This document shows, one piece after another, positions 56,979-64,000 of a stretch of DNA of 64,000 nucleotides (position 1 is the stretch's first letter; the number at the start of each line of letters is the position of its first letter). The translations under genes were made by a program, and so were the position numbers. Source of the DNA: JAIBJN01 sp963839745 (GTDB taxonomy: Bacteria > Actinomycetota > Thermoleophilia > Gaiellales > Gaiellaceae); the NCBI GenBank assembly GCA_963839745.1, contig CAWIWC010000006.1:132026-196025 (forward strand), given 5' to 3'. A model generated the notes under the pieces. That model did not search any database. It was not told the origin of the DNA and worked only from the letters and a program-made list of their open reading frames with translations.

Positions 56979-57301
56979 TGCTTGTGGCCGAAGAACCAGC
57001 GCTCGAGGGGCTTGAGGAGCTCGTCTTCGGCGAACGGCGCCACCGCCTCGTTCACGCCCTCCCCCGCCGAGACCTTGAGGTCGTCCTCGAGCGCGTTGTT
57101 GGCGGCCGAGAGCGCGTCGCCCATCTCGTAGCCCTCGAAGACGTAGTCGTCGGGCCGCGGCCGCGGAGTCTTGCGGTTGTCGATGTCGATCGCGCGGCCG
57201 ACGGCCCAGACCGCGCCCGGTCGGCGCTCGATCCAGATCAGGATCTCCTCGCGCCCGCCGTCATCGCCCACCCCATGCAGGGTTCGATCGGCGAATCGCA
57301 T
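56975..57301 (-). CDS. uncharacterised 108-aa protein
   Basis: MRFADRTLHGVGDDGGREEI continues with LIWIERRPGAVWAVGRAIDI, PRPRPDDYVFEGYEMGDALS, AANNALEDDLKVSAGEGVNE and ends WFFGHKH. It is soluble, acidic and globular-looking, without a recognised domain. GAGG is close to ATG 57301. It is divergent from the 57342 gene. Confidence 0.65.
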   Translation of the reverse strand: MRFADRTLHGVGDDGGREEILIWIERRPGAVWAVGRAIDIDNRKTPRPRPDDYVFEGYEMGDALSAANNALEDDLKVSAGEGVNEAVAPFAEDELLKPLERWFFGHKH

Positions 57302-57329
57302 GCCCTCAGGCTCCACTGCCGACCAAGGA

Positions 57330-57335
57330 TACAAT
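57330..57335 (+). promoter_or_regulatory. -10 box of leaderless promoter for the 57342 gene
   Basis: TACAAT, six bases, then GTG 57342. Confidence 0.55.
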
Positions 57336-57341
57336 CGCGGC

Positions 57342-57608
57342 GTGGGGTTCTTCTCGAAGCTGTTCGGCAAGCGCGACGACTCGGGCTCCGAGACTTCCCG
57401 CGGGATCTCGAAAGAGGAGGCCCTCGCCGCCTACGTCGTGCGCGAGCACAAGCAGGGCCGCTCGCTCGAGGAGATCCTCGAGGACCCGTATCTGAAGAAC
57501 CGCGCGACCGACGAGCAGCGCCTCAGGCTGCTCGAGCGGCCCGAGGTCATCCGGGCCGTCGGCGAGGACACGGCGGCCATGGCCGCCGAGCACGTCCGCG
57601 AGTCCTAG
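57342..57608 (+). CDS. uncharacterised 88-aa protein
   Basis: VGFFSKLFGKRDDSGSETSR starts an amphipathic N-terminus, followed by a helical part KEEALAAYVVREHKQGRSLE EILEDPYLKNRATDEQRLRL and LLERPEVIRAVGEDTAA. It is charged and probably cytoplasmic. No family is recognised. The start is fixed by the leaderless box; the GNAT gene follows after 4 bp. Confidence 0.65.
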   Translation: MGFFSKLFGKRDDSGSETSRGISKEEALAAYVVREHKQGRSLEEILEDPYLKNRATDEQRLRLLERPEVIRAVGEDTAAMAAEHVRES

Positions 57609-57612
57609 GCAC

Positions 57613-58122
57613 GTGGGCGACACGCTCCGTGGGGAGCGCGTGACGCTGCGCCCGATCACGGTCGCCGACATCCCGCGCCTGGCCGAGATCGCCGCCGAGC
57701 CCGAGGTGGCGCACTGGTGGCTAGGGCTCACCGAGGACGACCTACGCGAGAAGGCCCGCCCGGAGGAGGACGCAATGGTCTTCGTGATCGAGGAGGGCGG
57801 CGAGGTGGTCGGGCTCGTCGAGGCAGGCGAGGAGAACGAACCGGACTACCGGCACGCGAGCATCGACATCTTCGTGACCGCTGCCCGGAGAGGCCAGGGC
57901 CTCGGCGCCGACGCCATTCGCACGCTTGCCCGGCACCTCTTCGAGGACCGCGGCCATCACCGGATCACCATCGACCCGGCCGCGACCAACGAGCGGGCGA
58001 TCCGCGTCTACGAGAGCGTCGGCTTCAAACGGGTGGGAATCATGCGTAACTACGAGCGCGGGGTCGACGGCGAGTGGCACGACGGCCTGCTTCTCGACCT
58101 CCTGCGGGACGAGCTCGTCTAG
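57613..58122 (+). CDS. GNAT family N-acetyltransferase
   Basis: A 169-aa acetyltransferase: VTLRPITVADIPRLAEIAAE, VFVIEEGGEVVGLVEAGEEN, IFVTAARRGQGLGADAIRTL with the acetyl-CoA loop RRGQGLG, and NERAIRVYESVGFKRVGIMR. The arrangement is that of RimJ/AAC(6')-type enzymes. The substrate amine is unknown. GTG 57613 is the start. Confidence 0.9.
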   Translation: MGDTLRGERVTLRPITVADIPRLAEIAAEPEVAHWWLGLTEDDLREKARPEEDAMVFVIEEGGEVVGLVEAGEENEPDYRHASIDIFVTAARRGQGLGADAIRTLARHLFEDRGHHRITIDPAATNERAIRVYESVGFKRVGIMRNYERGVDGEWHDGLLLDLLRDELV

Positions 58123-59048
58123 AGCTCGACGCCGAGGCCTCGCTCTCGGGCGCGCTCGACGACGAGCGCCGCGACGGCCAGGTCCTGCGCGGCGATCCCG
58201 AGGCTCTTGAAGACGACGATGTCGTCGTCCTGCTGGCGCCCGGCTGTCTCGCCCGCGACCACCTCGGAGAGCTCGTGCACCTCGAGCCAGTCGAGGACGC
58301 CCCGTTCGACCGGCTCGACGAGATCGCCCGCCTCGACCTGAGCCTGCTCGCGCGAGTCGCAGCAGACGAAGGTCGCCCGCTCGAGCACGGCGTTGTCGAG
58401 CTCGCGCGACTGGATGCGGTTCGCGCCCGCGGCGCACACGAGCGCCCCGGGTTGCAGCCATTCGCCCCGTAGGACCGGGTCGCGGGAGCTCGTGATCGTC
58501 ACGACCACGTCCTGCTCGGCCGCGTCCTTGTTGTACTCGCCTGGCTCGCAGTCGAGCCGCTTGCAGAAGTCGGCCAGACGCTCGCCGTTGCGTGAGTAGG
58601 CGACGACCTCCTCGATGCCCGGAAGAGCCGCGCGGATGCACCGGACCTGGCTCTCGGCCTGCCAGCCGGTTCCGATCACGCCCAACGTGCGCGCGCCCTC
58701 ACGCGCCAGGTGCCGGGCGGCGACGCCGCTCGCGGCGCCGGTGCGCAGCTGGCCCATGCGGTCGGCCTCGATGAGCGCCAGCAGCTCCGGTCGGTCGGCC
58801 GCGAACAGCGGGACGAGGAAGCGCGTCCCCTCGGCGAACCCGACATAGGCCTTCAGGCCGGCGACGCCGAGCTCGAGGTCGGCGGCCGCCATCACGTGGA
58901 GCAGGCCATCGGACAGGCCGAGCCGGAACCGCGGCCGGTTCTCGACGGCGCCGCGCGCCACGCGGGCGAAGCACCCCTCCACCGCCTCGACGGCGTCCTC
59001 CGGCGTGAGGAGCTGCTCGACGTCGGCTTCGCGGAGATAGAGCGGCAC
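58119..59048 (-). CDS. ornithine cyclodeaminase/mu-crystallin family protein
   Basis: A 309-aa NAD(P)-binding protein: YLREADVEQLLTPEDAVEAV, LHVMAAADLELGVAGLKAYV, ALIEADRMGQLRTGAASGVA, the dinucleotide loop TLGVIGTGWQAESQVRCIRA and ICAAGANRIQSRELDNA-like sequence. Family members make proline from ornithine or reduce cyclic imines; which applies is open. The end overlaps the convergent GNAT gene by 4 bp. GTG 59048 is used because it directly precedes the domain. Confidence 0.88.
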   Translation of the reverse strand: MPLYLREADVEQLLTPEDAVEAVEGCFARVARGAVENRPRFRLGLSDGLLHVMAAADLELGVAGLKAYVGFAEGTRFLVPLFAADRPELLALIEADRMGQLRTGAASGVAARHLAREGARTLGVIGTGWQAESQVRCIRAALPGIEEVVAYSRNGERLADFCKRLDCEPGEYNKDAAEQDVVVTITSSRDPVLRGEWLQPGALVCAAGANRIQSRELDNAVLERATFVCCDSREQAQVEAGDLVEPVERGVLDWLEVHELSEVVAGETAGRQQDDDIVVFKSLGIAAQDLAVAALVVERARERGLGVEL

Positions 59049-59057
59049 GGGGCCGGA

Positions 59058-59063
59058 TAGTGT
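59058..59063 (+). promoter_or_regulatory. -10 box of leaderless promoter for the Rieske gene, within a 22-bp divergent gap
   Basis: TAGTGT, seven bases, then GTG 59071. On the minus strand TACACT overlaps it, ten bases before GTG 59048, so both genes may share one short regulatory site. Confidence 0.5.
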
Positions 59064-59070
59064 AGGTCGC

Positions 59071-59382
59071 GTGGATGAGACGGCCGAGCGATGGCTCAGC
59101 GTCCCGGCCGACGTCCTCGCAGGCGACCGGGCCGTGGTCGACGGGGACGGACGCCAGATCCTGCTGCTGCGCGTCGCCGGTGAGATCCACGCGTTCGACA
59201 ACGCCTGCCCGCACGAGGGCAACCCGCTCGTGGACGGCGACGTCCGCGGCGACCAGCTCGAGTGCGCGTACCACGGCTGGCGCTTCGACCTTCGAACGGG
59301 AGCGTGCCTCTACGGCGACGACGCCGCACGCCGCTTCGAGACCGCCGTGCGCGGCGACGAGATCCTGATCCGGATCGACTAG
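59071..59382 (+). CDS. Rieske [2Fe-2S] ferredoxin-like protein
   Basis: A 103-aa soluble Rieske protein with ligand boxes NACPHEGNPL and ECAYHGWRFDLRTGACLYG. This is the ferredoxin type that serves oxygenases or nitrite reductase small subunits. No oxygenase partner is adjacent. The 3' end overlaps the BtuF-like gene by 4 bp. Confidence 0.9.
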   Translation: MDETAERWLSVPADVLAGDRAVVDGDGRQILLLRVAGEIHAFDNACPHEGNPLVDGDVRGDQLECAYHGWRFDLRTGACLYGDDAARRFETAVRGDEILIRID

Positions 59383-60290
59383 AGCCGGATCCGGCTCCAG
59401 GCGACGCCCGGATCCGGGTACTCGCCCGGGTGGAGGAGGTGGGCCAGCACCTCGACGCCGTCGACCACACGCGGCCCCGGCCGCGAGAACGTCGCGTTCG
59501 CGTCGACCGCGAAGACCGCGCTCTCCTGCCGTGCGGGCGTCCCCAGGAGGTGAGCGGAGAGCTCGAGCGGGACGACCTCGGCGAGCGTGCGGTCGAGGTC
59601 GAAGCCGCAGGGCGCGAGGACGACGACCTCCGGCTCGAGTTTGACGACGTCCATCCAGCGCATCCGGTGCGACGGCTCGCCGGACATCCCGGCAACGTCG
59701 GTGCCGCGGGCTGCGACCACCATGTCCGGCACCCAATGCCCGGCGGAGTAGGGCGGCTCGAGCCACTCGGTGACGAACACACGCGGCGAGGTCTCCACCC
59801 CTGCGAGCGCCGACGACACGCGGTCGAGCCGACTGCGCATTCCGGAGGCGAGCTCCTCGGCTTCGCCTTCGGCGTCCAGCTTGGCGCCCAGCGCCACGAT
59901 CTCGTCGGCGATTCCGTCCAGCGTCGAAGGGGAGAAGTCGAGGACTTCGACGTCGAGAGTCCTGGCGCTCACCGCCCCGTTCACCTGGTCGGTGGAGACG
60001 GCGCACACGTCGCAGAGCTCCTGCATGACGACCACGTCGGCCTCGATCTCGCCCCAGGGCTCTTCCTCGATCGCGTACAGCGGATGGCCGTCCCGGGCAG
60101 TCGCCGCGACAACTCGGTCGATCTCGCCGCTCGCCAGGTCGCCGGTCTGCACGAGCGACGCGGTCACGACCGGGCGCTCCGAGGCCTCGGCCGGCCAGTC
60201 GCACTCGTGGGTGACGCCGACCACGCGGTCGCCGAGCCCGAGGGCGAACAGCACCTCCGTCGCCGCCGGGACGAGCGAGCAGATCCTCAC
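59379..60290 (-). CDS. BtuF-like cobalamin-binding protein, no signal peptide
   Basis: A 303-aa protein of the periplasmic-binding fold used for B12: RICSLVPAATEVLFALGLGD, VVGVTHECDWPAEASERPVV, VVVMQELCDVCAVSTDQVNG and VFVTEWLEPPYSAGHWVPDM. It has no signal peptide, which is common in a separate cytoplasmic subfamily of unclear role. No BtuCD lies nearby and no cobalamin riboswitch precedes it. GTG 60290 is leaderless. Confidence 0.85.
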   Translation of the reverse strand: MRICSLVPAATEVLFALGLGDRVVGVTHECDWPAEASERPVVTASLVQTGDLASGEIDRVVAATARDGHPLYAIEEEPWGEIEADVVVMQELCDVCAVSTDQVNGAVSARTLDVEVLDFSPSTLDGIADEIVALGAKLDAEGEAEELASGMRSRLDRVSSALAGVETSPRVFVTEWLEPPYSAGHWVPDMVVAARGTDVAGMSGEPSHRMRWMDVVKLEPEVVVLAPCGFDLDRTLAEVVPLELSAHLLGTPARQESAVFAVDANATFSRPGPRVVDGVEVLAHLLHPGEYPDPGVAWSRIRL

Positions 60291-60303
60291 GCGATCCAGC
60301 CTA
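60291..60303 (-). promoter_or_regulatory. -10 box of leaderless promoter for the BtuF-like gene
   Basis: TAGGCT (60298-60303, minus), seven bases, then GTG 60290. The box overlaps the stop codon of the DUF421 gene upstream. Confidence 0.5.
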
Positions 60304-60741
60304 GCTGCGCTGGATGAAGCTGATCTTCCCGTTCGACTCGAGCACGGCCCAGTGGACGGCTCTCAGGGACGGGATCTGCTGCTGGCGGGCCTCGGCCGCG
60401 ACCTCCTCGATGGTCATGCGCTCGCGGCGCAGGTTCCGCTCCACGGGCTTGCCGTCCTCGACCAGGATCAGCGGCTCCGCCTCGAAAACGGGACGCAGTC
60501 GCCGGAAGCGGAAGACGAGGTAGGAGACCGCCACGGTCAGGATCGTGAACGTGCCTCCCGCGAGCACGAGGCCGGTGAACGAGTAGTCGCTCTGCGTGAC
60601 TCCCTGCTGGATGAGGTCGCCGAGCACGATCAGGAGGATGAGGTCGAACGGCTGTAGCGAGGAGAGCTCGCGGCGGCCGATCACGCGCGTGACGATGACG
60701 ACGAAGAGGAAGGCGAAGAACGCTCTGACGACGATGTCCAT
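60301..60741 (-). CDS. DUF421 (YetF-like) membrane protein
   Basis: A 146-aa protein: MDIVVRAFFAFLFVVIVTRV, IGRRELSSLQPFDLILLIVL, GDLIQQGVTQSDYSFTGLVL and a third helix, then a cytoplasmic part PVFEAEPLILVEDGKPVERN with RERMTIEEVAAEARQQQIPS. This is the DUF421 pattern, linked to spore or envelope functions in Bacillus. The preceding gene ends 2 bp from its start. Confidence 0.88.
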   Translation of the reverse strand: MDIVVRAFFAFLFVVIVTRVIGRRELSSLQPFDLILLIVLGDLIQQGVTQSDYSFTGLVLAGGTFTILTVAVSYLVFRFRRLRPVFEAEPLILVEDGKPVERNLRRERMTIEEVAAEARQQQIPSLRAVHWAVLESNGKISFIQRS

Positions 60742-60743
60742 GG

Positions 60744-61289
60744 CTACGGGAAGACGGTCATCGTGCGTTCGACGGTGGTGATCAAGGTCTCGCCGTCGTA
60801 GAGCTCGACGTCCGCTGAACGCCGTCCCACGTTGGTCGGGTTGACCTGGAACTGCATGTAGAGGACGAGCCGCTCGCCGGCGCCCAGCGGCCCGAAGTGG
60901 AGGGCCAGGTCGCCGTCGCGGCTCGCCTCCTCCGTCGGCGCCGGCTCGATCGTGTTGATGTGCATGTTCTCCATCCAACCGGGCGCGAAGACGAGGACGA
61001 CGTCCTCGAGCCCTTCCTTGGCAGTGACCGTGAAGCGGCCCTGGAAGAAGAGGCCGCCGCGCACCTGCTCCGGCGCCGAGACCTCAAGGGTCGCGGCCTC
61101 ACCGGAGGCGATCGACGTCTCCGGGTGCTGGCCGAACACGCTGAAGAGGGCGGCGATCGCGATCGCCGTCAGCAGGCCGAGGACGACCCAGCGCGCGCCG
61201 AGCTCGCTCCACCACGACGCGTCGCGATGGCGCCCGAGGTCGAGATGCTCGGGAAGGTCGGCCACCCAGCCTGAGTTCTGCGGCCGCAA
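60744..61289 (-). CDS. membrane-anchored uncharacterised protein
   Basis: In 181 aa one helix (RWVVLGLLTAIAIAALFSVF, about residues 33-52) anchors an extracytoplasmic beta-rich domain (LFFQGRFTVTAKEGLEDVVL, LVLYMQFQVNPTNVGRRSAD, VELYDGETLITTVERTMTVF). No family is recognised. The start may be TTG 61289, with AGGA six bases before, or GTG 61265. It appears to be in an operon with DUF421. Confidence 0.65.
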   Translation of the reverse strand: MRPQNSGWVADLPEHLDLGRHRDASWWSELGARWVVLGLLTAIAIAALFSVFGQHPETSIASGEAATLEVSAPEQVRGGLFFQGRFTVTAKEGLEDVVLVFAPGWMENMHINTIEPAPTEEASRDGDLALHFGPLGAGERLVLYMQFQVNPTNVGRRSADVELYDGETLITTVERTMTVFP

Positions 61290-61342
61290 CCAGCGTCCTG
61301 CGCGTCGGTAGCCTCCCAGAGACGACTTCGAGGAGGTGCAGC

Positions 61343-62119
61343 ATGAGCGCGTTCGACGACCTCGCGGCCATGTCGCCGCTGCGAATCTGGGACGGCGTCG
61401 CCGCCAGGGCGGTGCAGGGCGAGGAAGGGACGATGGCGATCGTCGAGCTCGACCCGGACGCTCTCGTGCCCGAGCACCAGCACGAGAACGAGCAGCTCGG
61501 CATGGTCATCCAAGGGACGCTCTCGTTCCGTGTTGCAGGCGAGACGAAGGAGCTGGGTCCCGGCGCGACCTGGCGGATCCCCGGCGACGTCCCGCACGAA
61601 GTGCGCGCGGGCCCCGAGGGGGCCGTCGTCATCGACGTCTTCGCTCCGGCGCGGGCGGACTGGCGCGGCCTCGGCCGCGACAAGCCGCGCGAGCCCCGCT
61701 GGCCGGCCGCGGGGCAGGTAGCAGCTGCCGGCCGCGCGCCGCTGCCGCCCGAGCTCGTCGAGTTCCTAAAGGCGCCCCATGCCGCCGTCGTCTCGACCGT
61801 CCGCTCCGACGGCGCACCGTACTCGGCCGCGACCTGGTACGACTGGGAAGACGGGCGGATCCTCCTCAACATGGACGCCGAGCGGCTCCGCCTGACGCAC
61901 ATGCGCCGCGACCCCAGGGTCGCGGTCACCGTGCTCGACCTCGGCGACTGGTACCGCGCGGTCACCGTCCTCGGCCGCGTGGTCGAGCTGCGCGATGACG
62001 AGGGCCTCGTCGACATCGACCGGCTCTCGCAGCGCTATCGCGGCACGCCGTACAAGAACCGGGAGCGCCCGCGGGTCACCGCGCTGGTCGAGCCCGAGCG
62101 CTGGCACGAGCACTCCTAG
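61343..62119 (+). CDS. cupin fused to a pyridoxamine-5'-phosphate-oxidase-like FMN/F420 domain
   Basis: This 258-aa protein joins two domains. Residues 1-110 are a cupin with ALVPEHQHENEQLGMVIQGT (two His and Glu of motif 1) and WRIPGDVPHEVRAGPEGAVV. Residues 125-258 are a PPOX split barrel: FLKAPHAAVVSTVRSDGAPY, DGRILLNMDAERLRLTHMRR, DPRVAVTVLDLGDWYRAVTV and DIDRLSQRYRGTPYKN. Each fold is common; the fusion is unusual to me. GAGGAGG precedes ATG 61343. A redox step on a small molecule bound by the cupin is conceivable. Confidence 0.82.
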   Translation: MSAFDDLAAMSPLRIWDGVAARAVQGEEGTMAIVELDPDALVPEHQHENEQLGMVIQGTLSFRVAGETKELGPGATWRIPGDVPHEVRAGPEGAVVIDVFAPARADWRGLGRDKPREPRWPAAGQVAAAGRAPLPPELVEFLKAPHAAVVSTVRSDGAPYSAATWYDWEDGRILLNMDAERLRLTHMRRDPRVAVTVLDLGDWYRAVTVLGRVVELRDDEGLVDIDRLSQRYRGTPYKNRERPRVTALVEPERWHEHS

Positions 62120-62152
62120 CCGAGCGCAAGCGCGCCGCGCACGCACAGCGAG

Positions 62153-62200
62153 ATGCGCCCGGCACGATTCGAACGTGCGACCTCTGCCTCCGCAGGGCAC
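62153..62200 (-). other. 3' half of a tRNA gene (Arg-like), possible attachment site
   Basis: On the minus strand TGCC-CTGCGGA-GGCA resembles an anticodon arm, AGGTC a variable loop, GCACG-TTCGAAT-CGTGC a perfect T arm, and CGGGCGC plus A the 3' acceptor strand. The matching 5' acceptor (GCGCCCG) and a D arm are missing upstream, so this is not an intact tRNA. tRNA 3' ends are typical integrase att sites. Confidence 0.5.
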
Positions 62201-62441
62201 GCCGACCAAAAAGACGAGCAACTACAACCGGCCCGCAATCCCACTTGTAGCCATACGTTGCGCCCCTCGCGGCAGAAAACAGGCGCACGTTGTGGACAGT
62301 GGCTCCCGGACGTTTGGCCCGCCACCGGCCCACGGCCTAGCGACGGGGTTGCCCCAGTGGGACACTGGCCGCGCCGAGTGTGAGCGACCGCAGCCGACCG
62401 CGCGAACGTCCAGGCCGGGACGCCCCGCTTGCCCTCTCGCT

Positions 62442-62750
62442 CTACGAGTGGAGGATCAGCATCAACGGCAGGACCGAGGACGACTGGGCCTGCCCTTCTC
62501 GACCGGCCGGCTCCGCTCGCCTCGGCGGCGTAGCAGGGACTCTGCGGCGCGGGGAACGGTCTCCCGTCTCCCCGCGCAGCCCCTCCTCTAAGGTCGAGGC
62601 CACTCGGGCAGAGCATTGCTCGCAGGTCGTAAATACGTCGCGCTCGCTCGATTCCGGCCGCCCGATTGCGGGGGTCCACCCGAGCTTGACACAACCTGCA
62701 CAAATCGGGACACTCGCAAACCGGCGTGAGTCGAGGCTCTTTCGGAGCAC
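62442..62750 (-). CDS. possible small zinc-ribbon protein
   Basis: A 102-aa frame reads MLRKSLDSRRFASVPICAGC and later VFTTCEQCSARVASTLEEGL, giving two CxxC pairs 34 residues apart, a plausible zinc site similar to the CAGC..CPxC modules seen in sensor proteins. The C-terminal half is Arg/Pro-rich and less convincing. Start GTG 62750 is a guess. Confidence 0.3.
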   Translation of the reverse strand: MLRKSLDSRRFASVPICAGCVKLGWTPAIGRPESSERDVFTTCEQCSARVASTLEEGLRGETGDRSPRRRVPATPPRRAEPAGREGQAQSSSVLPLMLILHS

Positions 62751-62842
62751 GATCTGCCCCCTTAGCAGCCGTACCGCCCGAGGCGCGAGGAGCCTCCTCC
62801 ACGCGCTCGGTCAGGCTCGCGCGAAGGTTGCGCGCTGCCGGG

Positions 62843-64000
62843 ATGGGCCTGCGAATTCGGCCGACGCCCTGGGGCCTTGCTCTCGGCGGCGTGCTGCTCC
62901 TCGCTTTGATCTTGAGGCTCTGGGGCATCAGCCACGGCTTGCCGATCGTCTACAACCCGGACGAGCAATCCCATTTCGTGCCGAAAGCGGTTGCGTTCTT
63001 CCAGTCCGGCTACAACCCTGATTATTACTTCAACCCGCCGGGTCTTAGTTACCTCCTCCATCTCGTCTTCGCTGTGTGGTTCGGCGGTGAAAGCGGCGTG
63101 CTCGACGCGTGGTCGAGCAGCCCGAGCGACGTCTATCTCGTAGCGCGCTACACCTCCGCGATTCTCGGAACGCTTGCTGTTCTCCTGACCTATCTGGCCG
63201 CCAGGCGGTTATTCGACGCCAAGCACGGTGTGTTTGCGGCCGCTCTGCTGGCCGTCGCTTTCCTGCCGGTGTTCTTCGGCCATCAGGCGGTGAATGACGG
63301 GGCGCAGCTGGCTCCGATTGCCCTGTCTCTGTTCGGCACGGCCGGGATCCTCATACGAGGAAGGCGCATCGACTACATCGTCGCCGGCACTGGGCTCGGC
63401 CTGGCCTGTGGGACGAAGTACACCGCGGGGATTGTGCTCCTCCCGTTGCTTGCGGCCGCGTTGTGGCATGTCCGTGAGCCGGCCGCGCGACGACGCGTCG
63501 CTGTCGGACTGTGCCTCGCCGGGCTGTCGGCAGTCGCAGCGTTCTTGCTCACGGTCCCCGGGATCGTGTTCGACACCAGTGCAGTGCTCGGGGAAATGCG
63601 TCAGCTGTCGCCCGAGGGTGAACCGAAACTCGGCCAGGCGGAGCAGAGCGGGATCCGGTACTACGTCTGGACGCTCACCTGGGGACTCGGGTAGATACCC
63701 TCCCTTGCGGCCCTCGTCGGCGCCGTCGTCTTGGCCAGGAGTGATCGTCGCATCGCGCTCGTGCTCGTTCCTGCTCCGGTCGTCTTCATCCTCTTCATGG
63801 GCATCCAAGACCGCTACTTCGGCCGGTACCTCCTACCGATCTTCCCGATTGCCTGCCTCCTGGCTTCCTACGGGATCATTCGGCTTTCTCACGGCCTGTC
63901 GCGACTTGCGCCTCGGCTGGCACCCGCGTTCACAGCCGTTGCTGCATTGGTGCTGCTTTTCGAGGGCCTAGCTCACAGCATTCATGTGGATATCGTCCTG
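62843..64000 (+). CDS. GT39/ArnT-like membrane glycosyltransferase interrupted by an in-frame TAG (incomplete at window end)
   Basis: MGLRIRPTPWGLALGGVLLL begins a polytopic protein with the acidic loop IVYNPDEQSHFVPKAVAFFQ and AARRLFDAKHGVFAAALLAV, the pattern of dolichyl-phosphate-mannose-type transferases. At codon 284 (63692-63694) the frame meets TAG, but the same frame continues as IPSLAALVGAVVLARSDRRI, FILFMGIQDRYFGRYLLPIF and on to the window edge. A TGG to TAG change in GLG-W-IPSL would explain it. Codon use has more A/T at third positions than the rest of the window, which suggests transfer. Functional only if the stop is an error or suppressed. Confidence 0.65.

Larger units (their letters stand above)
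62120..62842. other. gene-poor stretch with tRNA-like fragment, possible island edge
   Basis: Over 720 bp no long gene with codon bias like the neighbours is visible. It holds the tRNA-like fragment (62153-62200), a hairpin CCAGTG-gga-CACTGG near 62354 and one possible CxxC protein on the minus strand. GC content falls toward the glycosyltransferase. Confidence 0.4.

Noticed and set aside
60291..60300. Cobalamin riboswitch before the BtuF-like gene
   Set aside because: Only ten bases separate the genes and a leaderless promoter occupies them.
62153..62240. Complete tRNA-Arg gene
   Set aside because: The 5' acceptor strand and D arm that would pair with CGGGCGC are not found upstream.
1..64000. 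CRISPR array, rRNA genes, integrase or transposase genes
   Set aside because: No spaced direct repeats, rRNA sequence or recombinase domain was seen on either strand.

Overview
The window is high-GC DNA with dense genes, frequent 1-4 bp stop/start overlaps (ATGA, GTGA, TAGTG) and many GTG starts. Menaquinone is made by the futalosine route (mqnA, mqnC, mqnD, mqnE with UbiX/UbiD partners) and feeds a three-gene quinol:cytochrome c reductase. A phenylacetyl-CoA epoxidase operon is also present. This fits an aerobic Actinomycetota bacterium, most likely of the Thermoleophilia (Gaiellales/Solirubrobacterales-like). The assignment is an inference from gene content; no rRNA or other marker is present.

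Layout. 1-3 kb: a partial DedA protein, a secreted phosphodiester glycosidase and a methyltransferase. 3-13.3 kb, all minus strand: a respiratory block reading qcrA-qcrB-qcrC-ubiX-menG(ubiE)-polyprenyl synthase-mqnE-(SnoaL-like)-(VOC), then mqnA-mqnC, with ubiD just upstream. 13.3-18.3 kb: a small membrane protein, a degenerate prenyl-synthase-like protein, hemL, hemB and an ABC-2 exporter. 18.5-24.3 kb: M23 peptidase, YmdB phosphodiesterase, two GT87-like membrane proteins, GtrA and a PRC-barrel protein. 24.3-27.7 kb: pcm, an alkaline-phosphatase-fold phosphodiesterase, a thioredoxin-like protein and a CHRD protein. 27.7-32 kb: a 2-oxoacid dehydrogenase operon (E1alpha-E1beta-E2) and a lipid kinase. 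32-35.5 kb: a large M36 metallopeptidase. 35.6-38.5 kb: a PaaR-like TetR regulator divergent from paaABCD. 38.5-44.8 kb: PadR/HAAS pair, Vps62-like protein, LVIVD protein and a lipoprotein. 44.8-55.3 kb: three crotonases, HtrA, LtrA, GabT, an aldehyde dehydrogenase and a thiolase, plausibly acyl-CoA and amine catabolism feeding from Paa. 55.3-62.1 kb: mqnD, DtxR, GNAT, ornithine cyclodeaminase-like, Rieske, BtuF-like, DUF421 and a cupin-FMN fusion. 62.1-64 kb: a gene-poor stretch with a tRNA-like 3' fragment and a lower-GC, interrupted glycosyltransferase, possibly an island edge.

Notable signals. (1) A 165-bp fold-back element with 13-bp terminal inverted repeats and a CTA duplication sits exactly in the E1beta/E2 junction; removing it restores the TAGTG overlap seen at the previous junction. 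(2) At least fourteen genes have a TANNNT box 6-7 nt before an ATG/GTG start, the signature of leaderless transcription. (3) Three genes begin, by family alignment, at CTG. (4) paaC, the thiolase and the Vps62-like gene carry apparent single-base +1 shifts, and the last gene has an in-frame TAG; these may be assembly errors, decay or recoding. (5) A second short insertion with a 9-bp direct repeat lies between two crotonase genes.
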